This document shows positions 1-8,214 of a stretch of DNA of 64,000 bases, in pieces; position 1 is the stretch's first letter; each line of letters starts with the position of its first letter. Below the pieces are notes generated by a model that was not told the DNA's origin, made no database searches, and worked only from the letters and a program-made list of their open reading frames with translations. A program made the translations under genes and the position numbers. Source of the DNA: Williamsia serinedens (GTDB lineage: Bacteria > Actinomycetota > Actinomycetes > Mycobacteriales > Mycobacteriaceae); NCBI RefSeq assembly GCF_024171725.1, contig NZ_JAMTCG010000004.1:528137-592136 (forward strand), written 5' to 3'.

Positions 1-1
1 G

Positions 2-892
2 GTCTCCGCGGCGCTGTGGGGCCTCGACGGCCTGCTCCGCAAACCGCTCGCCACCGACCTTGCCGCCGGCACCGTCGTGCTGTGGGAGCACATCATCCCG
101 ATCGTGGTGCTGGCGCCGTTCCTCCCCGCGGCGGTCCGCGCGTTCCTCCGCCTCGGCCTGCGCGACAAGGCCGCGGTCGTCGTCATCGGAGTCGGTGCCT
201 CGGCCGTCGCGACGGCGTTGTTCACCCGGGCGTTCGCGATCGCCGGGGAGCGCGGCGACTTCATCACCCCGCTGGTCCTGCAGAAACTGCAGCCGGTGCT
301 GGCCATCGCGTTGGCGGTGCTCGTCCTCGGCGAACGCCTCCGGCCGCGGTTCGGGCTGTACGTGATCCCCGCGCTCGCCGGCGCGTGGTTGCTCGCCTTC
401 GCCGACCCCACCCACCTACGGGTGTCCGAGCTCGAACCGGCACTGCTCGCGCTCGGCGCCGCCGCGCTCTGGGCAGCGGGCACGGTGCTCGGGCGGTTGG
501 TGTCGCCGTCGGTGAGCCCGCGGGACCTCACCACCCTGCGGCTCGCGTTCGGCACCGTCGGGGCGTTCGGCGTCGTCGGGGTGACCGGCGCACCCGTGCT
601 CCCGACATGGGGCGACGCCGTCGGCCTGGTGCTGCTCGCCCTCATCCCGGGCCTGCTCGCGCTGACGCTCTACTACCGGGCCCTGCAGTCCACCCCCGCG
701 TCCCGGGCGACGCTGGCCGAACTGGCCTTCCCCGCGACCGCGGCCGTCGTCGGCGCGCTGCTGCTGGGCACCAGCCTCACGTGGTCGCAGTGGACCGGCC
801 TCGCGGTCATCGCGATCACCGTGACCGCGATGGGGGTGCGGGAGGCCCGCGCGTCGGCGCGAGACCGCGCCGGATCCCTCTCCGGCGGATAG
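2..892 (+). CDS. EamA/DMT-family transporter, 5' truncated by window edge
   Basis: The frame is already open at the first base, so the start lies upstream; 296 residues are visible. The product is almost wholly hydrophobic, with about nine membrane helices in two homologous halves. The halves begin near visible residue 4 (ALWGLDGLLRK) and residue 155 (ALWAAGTVLGRLV), the duplicated EamA pattern of drug/metabolite transporters. These act in the inner membrane, usually exporting small metabolites; the substrate cannot be read from sequence. The next gene starts 31 nt downstream on the same strand, so co-transcription is possible. Confidence 0.85.
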   Translation, partial: VSAALWGLDGLLRKPLATDLAAGTVVLWEHIIPIVVLAPFLPAAVRAFLRLGLRDKAAVVVIGVGASAVATALFTRAFAIAGERGDFITPLVLQKLQPVLAIALAVLVLGERLRPRFGLYVIPALAGAWLLAFADPTHLRVSELEPALLALGAAALWAAGTVLGRLVSPSVSPRDLTTLRLAFGTVGAFGVVGVTGAPVLPTWGDAVGLVLLALIPGLLALTLYYRALQSTPASRATLAELAFPATAAVVGALLLGTSLTWSQWTGLAVIAITVTAMGVREARASARDRAGSLSGG

Positions 893-923
893 GCTCCCGG
901 CACCGCGAACGAGAGGCGTGCCG

Positions 924-1970
924 ATGCCCGCACCCACCGATGCCGAGTACTTCGACCTGGGCGACATCACGCTGCAGAGCGGGATCACGCTGCGCGGGGC
1001 CAGGTTGGCGTACAAGACGTTCGGCACCCTCGCCGACGACAGGTCGAACGTCGTCGTCTACCCCACCTGGTACTCCGGCTGGCACTCCGACAACGAGTGG
1101 CTCATCGGGCCCGGACGAGCGCTGGACCCGGCCGAGCGCTTCGTCATCATCCCGAACATGCTCGGCAACGGGCTCTCCAGTTCGCCGTCGAACACGCCGT
1201 CCCCCCACGACGGCCCGCGGTTCCCGACGATCACCTTCCACGACCAGGTCGAGGCCCAGTACCGACTGGTCACCGAGAAGTTCGGGGTCTCGTCGATCTC
1301 CCTCGTCACGGGATGGTCGATGGGGGCCGGGCAGACCTACCAGTGGGCGGTCAGCCACCCTGAGATGGTGCAGCGTGCCGCCCCGTTCTGCGGCTCCAGC
1401 ATCACCGCCCCGCACAACAAGGTGTTCCTGGAATCTCTCGTCGCCGCGCTCACCGCGGACGCGGTGTTCTCCGAGGGCGACTACGCGCCGGACAGATGGC
1501 CTGTGAAGGGGCTCCGTGCCTTCGCGCGGGTCTACTCGGGCTGGGGCTACTCGCAGGCGTTCTACTGGAACGAGACCTGGAGGGAGCTGGGGTTCACCTC
1601 GCTAGACGACTTCCTGGTCGGGTTCTGGGAGAACTTCTTCCGCGACGGACGGGACCCGAACAACCTGATCGCGATGCTGCGTACCTGGCACGCCGGGAAC
1701 GTGGGTGCCACCCCCGGTTTCGACGGCGACGTGACGAAGGCCCTGGCGTCGATCCGCTGTCCGCTCCTCGCGATGCCGGCCGAGAAGGACCTGTACTTCC
1801 CGCCCGAGGACGAGCGTTGGGCGAGCCAGTACATCGAGCACGGTGAGGTGCGGGTGATCCCCGGCAACTGGGGGCACTTCGCCGGTGGTGGGGCGAACCC
1901 CGTCGACACCGACTTCATCGACGCCGGGTTGCGCGAGCTGCTGGCGCGACCGGGGTACGTCCCCGACTGA
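924..1970 (+). CDS. Alpha/beta-hydrolase, homoserine O-acetyltransferase (MetX)-like
   Basis: A 348-residue cytoplasmic alpha/beta-hydrolase. The nucleophile elbow GWSMGA puts the catalytic serine at about residue 132. A late acidic residue (PAEKDLYFPPED) and histidine (GNWGHFAGGG) complete the triad. N-terminal LAYKTFGTL and the length fit the MetX-like family, which acetylates or hydrolyses small substrates. A true MetX is less likely because no methionine gene is nearby. ATG at 924 is preferred because GAGAGG at 911-916 lies 7 nt upstream. A GTG at 918 would overlap that ribosome site. Confidence 0.8.
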   Translation: MPAPTDAEYFDLGDITLQSGITLRGARLAYKTFGTLADDRSNVVVYPTWYSGWHSDNEWLIGPGRALDPAERFVIIPNMLGNGLSSSPSNTPSPHDGPRFPTITFHDQVEAQYRLVTEKFGVSSISLVTGWSMGAGQTYQWAVSHPEMVQRAAPFCGSSITAPHNKVFLESLVAALTADAVFSEGDYAPDRWPVKGLRAFARVYSGWGYSQAFYWNETWRELGFTSLDDFLVGFWENFFRDGRDPNNLIAMLRTWHAGNVGATPGFDGDVTKALASIRCPLLAMPAEKDLYFPPEDERWASQYIEHGEVRVIPGNWGHFAGGGANPVDTDFIDAGLRELLARPGYVPD

Positions 1971-1993
1971 GGCCCCATGCCGCTTAGTCCGGC

Positions 1994-1999
1994 TAACCT
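1994..1999 (+). promoter_or_regulatory. Leaderless -10 element (TAACCT) for glycosyltransferase
   Basis: TAACCT matches TANNNT and is followed by exactly 6 nt before the ATG at 2006, with no Shine-Dalgarno sequence. This spacing is typical of leaderless actinobacterial transcripts. Confidence 0.5.
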
Positions 2000-2005
2000 T
2001 TTGTC

Positions 2006-3100
2006 ATGCGTGTGCTGTTCTCGTCCCTGGGGTCCTACGGGCACACCCTCCCGCTCGTCCCACTCGCCCGCGCGACCGCGGACGCCGGCCACGACGTCCT
2101 GTTCGCGAGCACCGAGGCGATGGAACCGACGCTCGCCGCGGCGGGTCTGACCGCCGTCGCCGCGGGCATCCCCATCCGCGACGCCTTCGCGCAGCTGGGC
2201 CTGGCCGACGTCGCCCCTCCCGACCGCGCCCGCATCCCCGGCATCGAGTCGACGATCGCGCGGGCCTTTGGCGAGATCCTCCCCGACGCGTACCGCCGAG
2301 ACCTGCTCGCCGTGATCGACGGAGACCGCCCCGATCTCGTCGTCGCCGAGGCGGGGTGCATCGGCGCCATGCAGGCCGCCGAGGATGCCGGTGTCCCCTG
2401 CGTCCGGCACGGCATCGGTCGGGGGCTCACGTTCGGGTACGTCGCCGGTGGACTCCCGCACCTCGACGTGTATCCCCCGTCGATGCAGGACCCCGAGGTG
2501 CTCGACCTGCCCGGCTACCGACCACTGCGCCCGGTGTCGGCGACCGCGGGCGGGCCGCTCCCACGGATCGTCGACACCGACCCGTCGCTGCCCCTCGTCT
2601 ACGTGACGCTCGGAACCGAGTTCGGCAGCGCGACAGTGCTCGACACGATCGTGCGCGCGGTCGACACCGGCGACCGACGCGTCCTCGTCGCCGCCGGCCC
2701 CACGATCGACGAGGCATCGCTGCGGGGGTACTCCGACCTCGTCGAGGTCGCCACCTGGGTACCGCAGGCCGCCGTCGTCGCCCGCGCCGCACTCGTCGTC
2801 CACCACGGGGGTGCCGGCACGACGCTCGGGACCTGCGCCGCGGGTGTCCCGCACCTCGTCGTCCCCCAGGGAGCCGACCAGTTCCGCAACGCCGAGGCGG
2901 TCGTCACCCGGGGCCTGGGCGAGCAGGTGCTGCCCGCGGACGTCACCGCCGCGACGATCTCCGGCACCGTCGACCGACTCATGGTGCCCGACGGAGCCGT
3001 TCGCTCGGCGTGTGCCGACGTCGCCGCGGAGATCGCCGCGATGCCGTCGCCCGCGGATGTCTCGCCCGATCTCCCGGGCATCGTCGCCGCGGTGGGCTGA
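2006..3100 (+). CDS. Glycosyltransferase, family 1 / macrolide (UGT/MGT) type
   Basis: A 364-residue GT-B glycosyltransferase. The N-terminus MRVLFSSLGSYGHTLPLVPLA is the acceptor-domain signature of UGT/MGT enzymes. The C-terminal nucleotide-sugar motif is near residues 270-300 (HHGGAGTTLGTCAAGVPHLV, then PQGADQFRNA). Such enzymes move a sugar from a nucleotide donor to a small lipophilic acceptor in the cytoplasm. Acceptor and donor are not predictable. It stands alone with a leaderless-type promoter. Confidence 0.88.
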   Translation: MRVLFSSLGSYGHTLPLVPLARATADAGHDVLFASTEAMEPTLAAAGLTAVAAGIPIRDAFAQLGLADVAPPDRARIPGIESTIARAFGEILPDAYRRDLLAVIDGDRPDLVVAEAGCIGAMQAAEDAGVPCVRHGIGRGLTFGYVAGGLPHLDVYPPSMQDPEVLDLPGYRPLRPVSATAGGPLPRIVDTDPSLPLVYVTLGTEFGSATVLDTIVRAVDTGDRRVLVAAGPTIDEASLRGYSDLVEVATWVPQAAVVARAALVVHHGGAGTTLGTCAAGVPHLVVPQGADQFRNAEAVVTRGLGEQVLPADVTAATISGTVDRLMVPDGAVRSACADVAAEIAAMPSPADVSPDLPGIVAAVG

Positions 3101-3149
3101 AGCGATATTCGCTGGCCAGGGCGCGGCCCCGCGACGACACTGTTCGTCG

Positions 3150-3920
3150 ATGACCCTCTGCGACACCGACATCGAGACCTTCGTCCGCGACGGGTTCGTC
3201 GTCCTCCGCGGAGCCGTCGACCGCGCGACGATCGACGAGTGCCGCGCCGAGCTCTGGGACGCCATCCCCGAGTCACCCGATGACCCGACGACGTGGACCG
3301 AGCCGGTCCGCTGGGTCGACAGCCCGATGACGCCCGTGTTCGCGCGGGCGGCCGCGTCGTCGGCACTCGTCGCGGCCTACGACGCCCTGATCGGACCCGG
3401 TCGCTGGGTCCAGCGGGTCGAACTGGGCACGGTGCCCGTGCGGTTCCCGGCCGGTCGCGAGTCGCACGACACCGGCTGGCACATCGACGCGAGTTACCCC
3501 GCGCCCGACGGTTCCGAGTATCGGGTGTCGGTGTCGTCGCGAGACCGCGGACTGCTCGCCCTGTTCCTCGTCTCCGACGTCGACGAGCACGACGCGCCGA
3601 CCCGCATCCGGGTCGGGTCGCACGCCGACGTCCCGCGGTTCCTGGAGCCCTACGGCGACGACGGTGTCGACATGTTCACGGTGTGCGCGAAGATGGACCG
3701 CGCGGGCGTCCTCGGATCACCCGATCGCACGGAGGTGCTCGCGACCGGCGCGGCGGGCGACGTGTTCCTCTGCCACCCGTTCCTGGTTCACGCCGCGCAG
3801 GTGAATCACCGCGGTCGGCCCCGGTTCATGAGCCAGCCCGGGATCATGCTGCGCGATCAGTTCGACCTGGCGCATCCGAGGTCACCGGTGGAGACCGCGA
3901 TCGTCGACGCACTCCGCTGA
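3150..3920 (+). CDS. Phytanoyl-CoA dioxygenase (PhyH) family protein
   Basis: A 256-residue Fe(II)/2-oxoglutarate dioxygenase-like protein. The metal triad is visible: HID at residues 111-113 (GWHIDASYP) and a distal histidine near 214 (PFLVHAAQ), followed by an arginine-rich segment (NHRGRPRFM) suited to 2-oxoglutarate binding. The family hydroxylates lipid or small-molecule substrates; the substrate here is unknown. The longer open frame upstream runs through the glycosyltransferase in another phase, so ATG 3150, directly before the conserved DTDIETFVRDGFVVL segment, is taken as the start. Confidence 0.85.
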   Translation: MTLCDTDIETFVRDGFVVLRGAVDRATIDECRAELWDAIPESPDDPTTWTEPVRWVDSPMTPVFARAAASSALVAAYDALIGPGRWVQRVELGTVPVRFPAGRESHDTGWHIDASYPAPDGSEYRVSVSSRDRGLLALFLVSDVDEHDAPTRIRVGSHADVPRFLEPYGDDGVDMFTVCAKMDRAGVLGSPDRTEVLATGAAGDVFLCHPFLVHAAQVNHRGRPRFMSQPGIMLRDQFDLAHPRSPVETAIVDALR

Positions 3921-3957
3921 CGGGAACGTCGCGGCGACGCGTGGCGTTCGTGACGTC

Positions 3958-4326
3958 ATGCAGCGTGAACACCTCGTCCCCGGACCCGACCACCCCATCA
4001 CGGTGGAGCCGACCGCCGGCCACGTCACCGTCCGCGTCGGTGACACCGTCATCGCCGAGAGCGACAGCGCGGTGACGCTCCGCGAAGCCGGGTACGACGC
4101 CGTCCAGTACGTGCCGCTCGGCCACGTCGACCCCGCGGTGTTGCGGACGTCGGAGACGACGACGTACTGCCCGTACAAGGGTGAGGCGTCTTACTTCGAC
4201 CTCGCCGTCGGTGAGGACACGATGACCGATGCGGTGTGGACCTACACCGACCCGTTCCCCGCCGTCGGGCAGATCCGCGGCCACGTCGCCTTCTACCCGG
4301 ACAAGGTGACCGTCGACGCAGAGTGA
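3958..4326 (+). CDS. DUF427 domain protein
   Basis: A 122-residue soluble protein with the features of DUF427: VRVGDTVIAES near residue 22, and TTYCPYKGEASYFDL near 66-80 with its conserved Cys-Pro-Tyr-Lys-Gly. The family is a small beta-rich fold of unknown function, common in actinobacteria. It begins 37 nt after the PhyH gene. The start ATG 3958 has no clear ribosome site. Confidence 0.85.
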   Translation: MQREHLVPGPDHPITVEPTAGHVTVRVGDTVIAESDSAVTLREAGYDAVQYVPLGHVDPAVLRTSETTTYCPYKGEASYFDLAVGEDTMTDAVWTYTDPFPAVGQIRGHVAFYPDKVTVDAE

Positions 4327-4342
4327 GACACGTGTCCAGACA
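4327..4342. promoter_or_regulatory. Operator-like element GACACGTGTCCAGACA, upstream of amidohydrolase
   Basis: The element sits directly after the DUF427 stop and 41 nt before the amidohydrolase GTG. It contains the palindrome GACACGTGTC and the near-palindrome TGTCCAGACA. Fifteen bases (AGACACGTGTCCAGA, 4326-4340) recur exactly at 34032-34046 in the CYP123/aldehyde dehydrogenase promoter region. A -35-like TTGACA follows at 4349-4354. Confidence 0.5.
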
Positions 4343-4383
4343 GACGTCTTGACATCGCGATCGCCGGGTGGTCCCGTGGTCAT

Positions 4384-6171
4384 GTGAGCTACGACACAAT
4401 CGTCCGCGGTGGGCTGTGGTTCGACGGCACCGGCGCCGCTCCTTCCGTGCGTGATCTCGGCATCCGTGACGGCGTGGTGTCGGATGTCAGCGAGAGTCCA
4501 CTCGACGCCACCGACTGCCCCCAGGTGATCGACGCCCGGGGACGCTGGGTCATCCCGGGGATGGTCGACATCCACACCCACTACGACATCGAGGTACTCG
4601 ACGCGCCGGGACTGTCGGAGTCACTGCGCCACGGCGTGACGACGGTGCTCCTCGGGTCGTGCTCGCTGTCGACGGTGCACGTCGGTGGCACCGACGCCGG
4701 TGACCTCTTCGGACGCGTCGAGGCGATCCCTCGTGACCACGTGATCGCCGCAGTGGACCGCAACAAGTCCTGGCGGTGCTGCGAGCAGTACATCCACGCC
4801 CTCGAATCGCGGCCGCTCGGGCCGAACATCGCCGCGTTCCTCGGACACTCGGACATGCGGGCCGCGGCGATGGGTCTGGACCGCGCCACCCGATCCGACA
4901 CCCGGCCCACGCGGGCCGAGCTCGCGCAGATGGAGCGGTGGCTCGCCGACGCGCTCGACGCCGGGTTCGTCGGGCTGTCGTCGCAGCAATTGCTGTTCGA
5001 CAAGCTCGACGGCGAGACCTGTCGGTCGCGCACCCTGCCGTCGACCTATGCGCGACCGCGCGAGCTGCGACGCCTGAAGGACCTGGTGCGGCGCACCGGA
5101 CGGGTCCTGCAGTCGGGTCCGGACATCACCCACCCCCTGAACGTGCTGTCGCAGGCGCTGCAGTCGTTGGGCATCGGGCGCCCGCGGCTGAAGACCAGCC
5201 TGCTCTCGGCCGCCGACATCAAGGCCAACCCGCAGGCCGTGCGCATCATGGGCCCGCTCGCCGGGTTCGTGAACCGGTTCGGCGGCGACTTCCGCTGGCA
5301 GCACCTGCCCGTGCCGTTCGAGGTCTACGCCGACGGGATCGACCTGGTCATCTTCGAGGAGTTCGGCGCCGGCGCAGCGGCTCTGCATCTCCGCGACGAC
5401 GTCGCGCGTGACTCCCTGATCCGCGACGAGCAGTACCGGCGCCGCTTCCGCACCGACTACGAGAAGAAGTACGGGCCCCGGGTGTGGCATCGCGATCTCT
5501 TCGACGCGCAGATCGTCGCCTGCCCCGACGAGACCGTCGTGGGGAAGTCCTTCGGCGAGGTGGGCCGCGAGCGCGGCGGACTGCACCCGGTCGACGCCTT
5601 CCTCGACCTCGTCGTCGAGCACGGCCGAGATCTGCGCTGGCGCACCACCATCTCGAACCACCGGCCGGAGGTGCTCCGGCAGATGGCCCGCGAGCCGGGC
5701 ATCCAGATGGGCTTCTCCGACGCCGGCGCCCACCTGCGCAACATGGCCTTCTACAACTTCGGGCTGCGACTGTTGCGGCACGTGCGCGACGAGCGACGAG
5801 CCGGCCGCGAGTTCCTGACGGTCGAGCAGGCTGTGCACCGCCTCACCGGCGAACTCGCCGACTTCTACGACATCGACGCGGGACACCTGCGCGTCGGCGA
5901 CCGCGCCGATCTCGTCGTCGTGAACCCGGCCGCCCTCGACGACCGGCTCGAGGAGTACCACGAGAGCCCCGTCGCGGCGTTCGGCGGACTGCCGCGCATG
6001 GTCAACCGCAACGACGAGGCCGTCGACGCGGTCCTCGTCGGCGGGACGGCGGTGGTCCGCGACGGCGTGCCGACCGACGTCGTCGGCACCGAGCGGACCG
6101 GGCACTTCCTGCGGGCCGGACAGCGGACGCGTGCCGCGGGCACGACGCGGGCGGTCGTCGGTGCCGTCTGA
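4384..6171 (+). CDS. Amidohydrolase, N-acyl-D-amino-acid deacylase-like
   Basis: A 595-residue metal-dependent hydrolase. The N-terminal beta-sandwich YDTIVRGGLWFDGTG leads into the metal motif MVDIHTHYD (about residues 59-67). Later come conserved SNHRPEVL and MGFSDAGAHLRNM, where the Asp-Ala-Gly-Ala-His is the late metal/base site. The C-terminal GDRADLVVVNPAALDDR closes the fold. Family members hydrolyse N-acyl-D-amino acids or related amides; the substrate is unproven. The start is GTG 4384, because the ATG two bases earlier is followed at once by a stop. It overlaps the next gene by 11 nt. Confidence 0.85.
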   Translation: MSYDTIVRGGLWFDGTGAAPSVRDLGIRDGVVSDVSESPLDATDCPQVIDARGRWVIPGMVDIHTHYDIEVLDAPGLSESLRHGVTTVLLGSCSLSTVHVGGTDAGDLFGRVEAIPRDHVIAAVDRNKSWRCCEQYIHALESRPLGPNIAAFLGHSDMRAAAMGLDRATRSDTRPTRAELAQMERWLADALDAGFVGLSSQQLLFDKLDGETCRSRTLPSTYARPRELRRLKDLVRRTGRVLQSGPDITHPLNVLSQALQSLGIGRPRLKTSLLSAADIKANPQAVRIMGPLAGFVNRFGGDFRWQHLPVPFEVYADGIDLVIFEEFGAGAAALHLRDDVARDSLIRDEQYRRRFRTDYEKKYGPRVWHRDLFDAQIVACPDETVVGKSFGEVGRERGGLHPVDAFLDLVVEHGRDLRWRTTISNHRPEVLRQMAREPGIQMGFSDAGAHLRNMAFYNFGLRLLRHVRDERRAGREFLTVEQAVHRLTGELADFYDIDAGHLRVGDRADLVVVNPAALDDRLEEYHESPVAAFGGLPRMVNRNDEAVDAVLVGGTAVVRDGVPTDVVGTERTGHFLRAGQRTRAAGTTRAVVGAV

Positions 6172-6607
6172 GCACGATGCGGTCACCGGGTTGTGGGCTG
6201 CCCTGTCCGACCGCGACTGGGACCGTCTCGCGACACATCTCGCCGACGACTGCATCTACGTCGACATGCCCGTCGGTCCGGCACTGGCCGCCCGCGGCCC
6301 GGTCGACATCGTGAAGCGACTGAAGGTGGGCATCGCGCCGTTGGCGGCCTATCGGAACCACCCGGGGACGCTGGTCTCCGACGGCGAGGTCGTCATGTAC
6401 GAACACTCCGAGTCGTGGGAGTGGGCGACCGGTGAGACCGCCGAGCTGCCGTTCGTCTCGGTGCACCGCGTCCGTGACGGCAAGGTGACGCTGTGGAAGG
6501 ACTACTGGGACTTCGGCGGTCTCGCGAACACCGCCCCGCCCACGTGGCTCGAGGAACTCGGCACCGCCGACACCTCCTGGATCTTCGACGCCACCGGCCT
6601 CGTCTGA
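6161..6607 (+). CDS. NTF2-like / SnoaL-type protein
   Basis: A 148-residue protein of the cystatin-like NTF2 fold. The pattern is AVTGLWAALSDRDWDRLATHL (helix pair), CIYVDMPVGP (first strands), and a C-terminal FVSVHRVRDGKVTLWKDYWD typical of the SnoaL/limonene-epoxide hydrolase group. GTG 6161, overlapping the amidohydrolase stop, gives a normal-length protein and suggests translational coupling. Its role may be a small hydrolase, isomerase or binding protein; no catalytic pair can be assigned. Confidence 0.75.
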   Translation: MPSEHDAVTGLWAALSDRDWDRLATHLADDCIYVDMPVGPALAARGPVDIVKRLKVGIAPLAAYRNHPGTLVSDGEVVMYEHSESWEWATGETAELPFVSVHRVRDGKVTLWKDYWDFGGLANTAPPTWLEELGTADTSWIFDATGLV

Positions 6608-6662
6608 CAGCAACCCGCCGCGCGAGACCCCGAACGCCCTTCGGACGCGCTCGGTGACTTCC

Positions 6663-6772
6663 CCGAGCGTGCACCAGATCTCGCCGAACGGGCACCAGAT
6701 CCCGCCGAACGTGCACCTCTGCACGGTCGAGGAGATCGACTGCACGGTCGAGGAGATCTGGTGCACGCTCGG
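6663..6772. repeat. 21-bp repeat array with central orientation flip (locus A)
   Basis: Two full units and one partial unit on the + strand (6663-6683, 6684-6704, 6705 onward; consensus start CCGARCGKGCACCAGATC) are followed by the same family in reverse (6731-6751 and 6752-6772). Unit 6663-6683 and the reverse complement of 6752-6772 differ at one base. The centre is a small palindrome, CGTGCACCTCTGCACG. The array lies between the convergent ends of the NTF2-like gene and the TetR gene, so the folded RNA could terminate both. The same unit family recurs at 54490-54575. Confidence 0.85.
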
Positions 6773-6788
6773 CGACGTCGACCCGGGG

Positions 6789-7391
6789 TCAGCGAAGGGC
6801 GGCGGCGAGCACCTCGGACCAGGTGGCGACGACCTGCTTGCGGCGGGCGGAGTCGTCGGACAACGTGTCGGCGAGGCCGAGTCCGCGCGCCATGTCGAGC
6901 GTCGCCTGGACGAGACGATGCACGTGCGGCGGCGCTGCCGGACCTGCGAGCGACTCCACCGTCATCCGATGCGCCGCGGAGCCGAAGCGCTGCTCGAGCG
7001 GCAGGATCATCTCCCGCAGAACGGGATCCGACGCCGCCGCGCTCCACACCTGCAGTGCGGCCTTGAAATGCAGACCGGTGTAGACGTCGACGGCCCGCGA
7101 GACGACGGCCTCGACGCGTCCGGGCCCGTCGGGGATCGTGTCGTCGACGGCGGAGGCCCGGGCGGTGAGTTCGTCGAAGGTGGCCTCGAGGGCCGCGGTG
7201 ATGAGACTCTCCCGCGTCGGGAAGTGATGCTGCGCAGCACCTCTCGACACCCCGGCACGCTCGGCGACGAGCGCGACGGTCGTCGCCGACCACCCCTCGG
7301 CGGCGAGCATGTCGATCGTCGCGTCGAGCAATCGCTTGCGCGTCGCCCGCGACCGACTCTGCTGCGGCTCGCGCGCCCCGGCGACGGTCAC
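6789..7391 (-). CDS. TetR-family regulator, last gene of the Atu-type operon
   Basis: A 200-residue TetR repressor. The N-terminal helix-turn-helix runs from RKRLLDATIDMLAAEGWSATT to GVSRGAAQHHFPTRESLI, including the usual His-His-Phe before the third helix. The C-terminal ligand domain is unlike named relatives. Start GTG 7391 overlaps the enoyl-CoA hydratase stop by 4 nt (GTGA). Being co-transcribed at the end of the operon suggests feedback control by a pathway acyl-CoA. The palindrome at 16709-16734 is its most likely operator. Confidence 0.88.
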   Translation of the reverse strand: MTVAGAREPQQSRSRATRKRLLDATIDMLAAEGWSATTVALVAERAGVSRGAAQHHFPTRESLITAALEATFDELTARASAVDDTIPDGPGRVEAVVSRAVDVYTGLHFKAALQVWSAAASDPVLREMILPLEQRFGSAAHRMTVESLAGPAAPPHVHRLVQATLDMARGLGLADTLSDDSARRKQVVATWSEVLAAALR

Positions 7392-8209
7392 CCCGTCACC
7401 CCGGACACCCCTGATCCGGAGACCCACGACGGATCCCGGCGCTGCAGGAACGCCGTCATGCCCTCGCGCGCCTCGTCGGAGGCGAACAGCGCGGCGGACT
7501 CGTCGCGGCGCTGATCGGCGAGACGCTCGAACAGCTCGGTGGTGAGCGTGTTGACGACCTTCTTCGACTCCCGCAGACCCTGCGGCGACGCCTTCGCGAT
7601 GTTCGCGGTCAGCTCCGAGACGACGGTTCGCACCTCGTCGGCGTCGTCGACGGCCACGGTCACCAACCCGATCGCCTGTGCCTCGGCGGGCCCGAACCTC
7701 TCGCCGGTGAGGAAGTACCGGCTCGCCGCGCGGGAGTCCATCTTCGGCAGCAGCGTCAACGAGATCATCGACGGCGCGAGACCGAGTCGGGCCTCGGTGA
7801 GCGCGAACGTCGTCGACGGTCCCACGACCACGATGTCGCAGGCACCCACGATGCCCAGACCGCCGGCCCGGACGTGCCCGTCGATGCTCGCGATGACGGG
7901 CTTCGACGACGTGATGACGGCGCGCAGGATCGCGGTCATCGCCTCGGTCCCCGCCGCCGACGCCTCCTCCGGTGACAGGCCCGACGCCATCGCCGCCGAC
8001 AGGTCGGCTCCGGCGCAGAACGTGCCGCCGGCGTGGGTCAGCACCACCGACCGCACCGACGGGTCCTTGTCGACCGCGGCGAGGTGCTCCCGTAGTTGAC
8101 CGGTCAGCGCCGGTGACAAGGCATTCCGGTTCGAGGGCGAGTCCAGCGTGATGGTCGCGACGCCCCCGGAGTCGGACCGGGTGACGACGACGTCGGCGGG
8201 CTCGGTCAC
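7388..8209 (-). CDS. Enoyl-CoA hydratase/isomerase family (AtuE-like)
   Basis: A 273-residue crotonase-fold enzyme. The oxyanion-hole elements are visible: AGGTFCAGADLSAAM near residue 65-78 and IDGHVRAGGLGIVGACD near 111-127. The substrate loop follows (ALTEARLGLAPSMIS), with a conserved glutamate at the hydratase position. It probably hydrates the unsaturated acyl-CoA made by the carboxylase/dehydrogenase steps upstream. GTG 8209, 5 nt after the upstream stop, is preferred; the longer open frame would add non-homologous residues inside the neighbouring gene. Confidence 0.88.
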   Translation of the reverse strand: MTEPADVVVTRSDSGGVATITLDSPSNRNALSPALTGQLREHLAAVDKDPSVRSVVLTHAGGTFCAGADLSAAMASGLSPEEASAAGTEAMTAILRAVITSSKPVIASIDGHVRAGGLGIVGACDIVVVGPSTTFALTEARLGLAPSMISLTLLPKMDSRAASRYFLTGERFGPAEAQAIGLVTVAVDDADEVRTVVSELTANIAKASPQGLRESKKVVNTLTTELFERLADQRRDESAALFASDEAREGMTAFLQRRDPSWVSGSGVSGVTG

Positions 8210-8214
8210 GGGAC

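Noticed and set aside
918..923. GTG 918 as start of the MetX-like hydrolase
   Set aside because: It overlaps the GAGAGG ribosome site; ATG 924 has correct spacing and the same frame.
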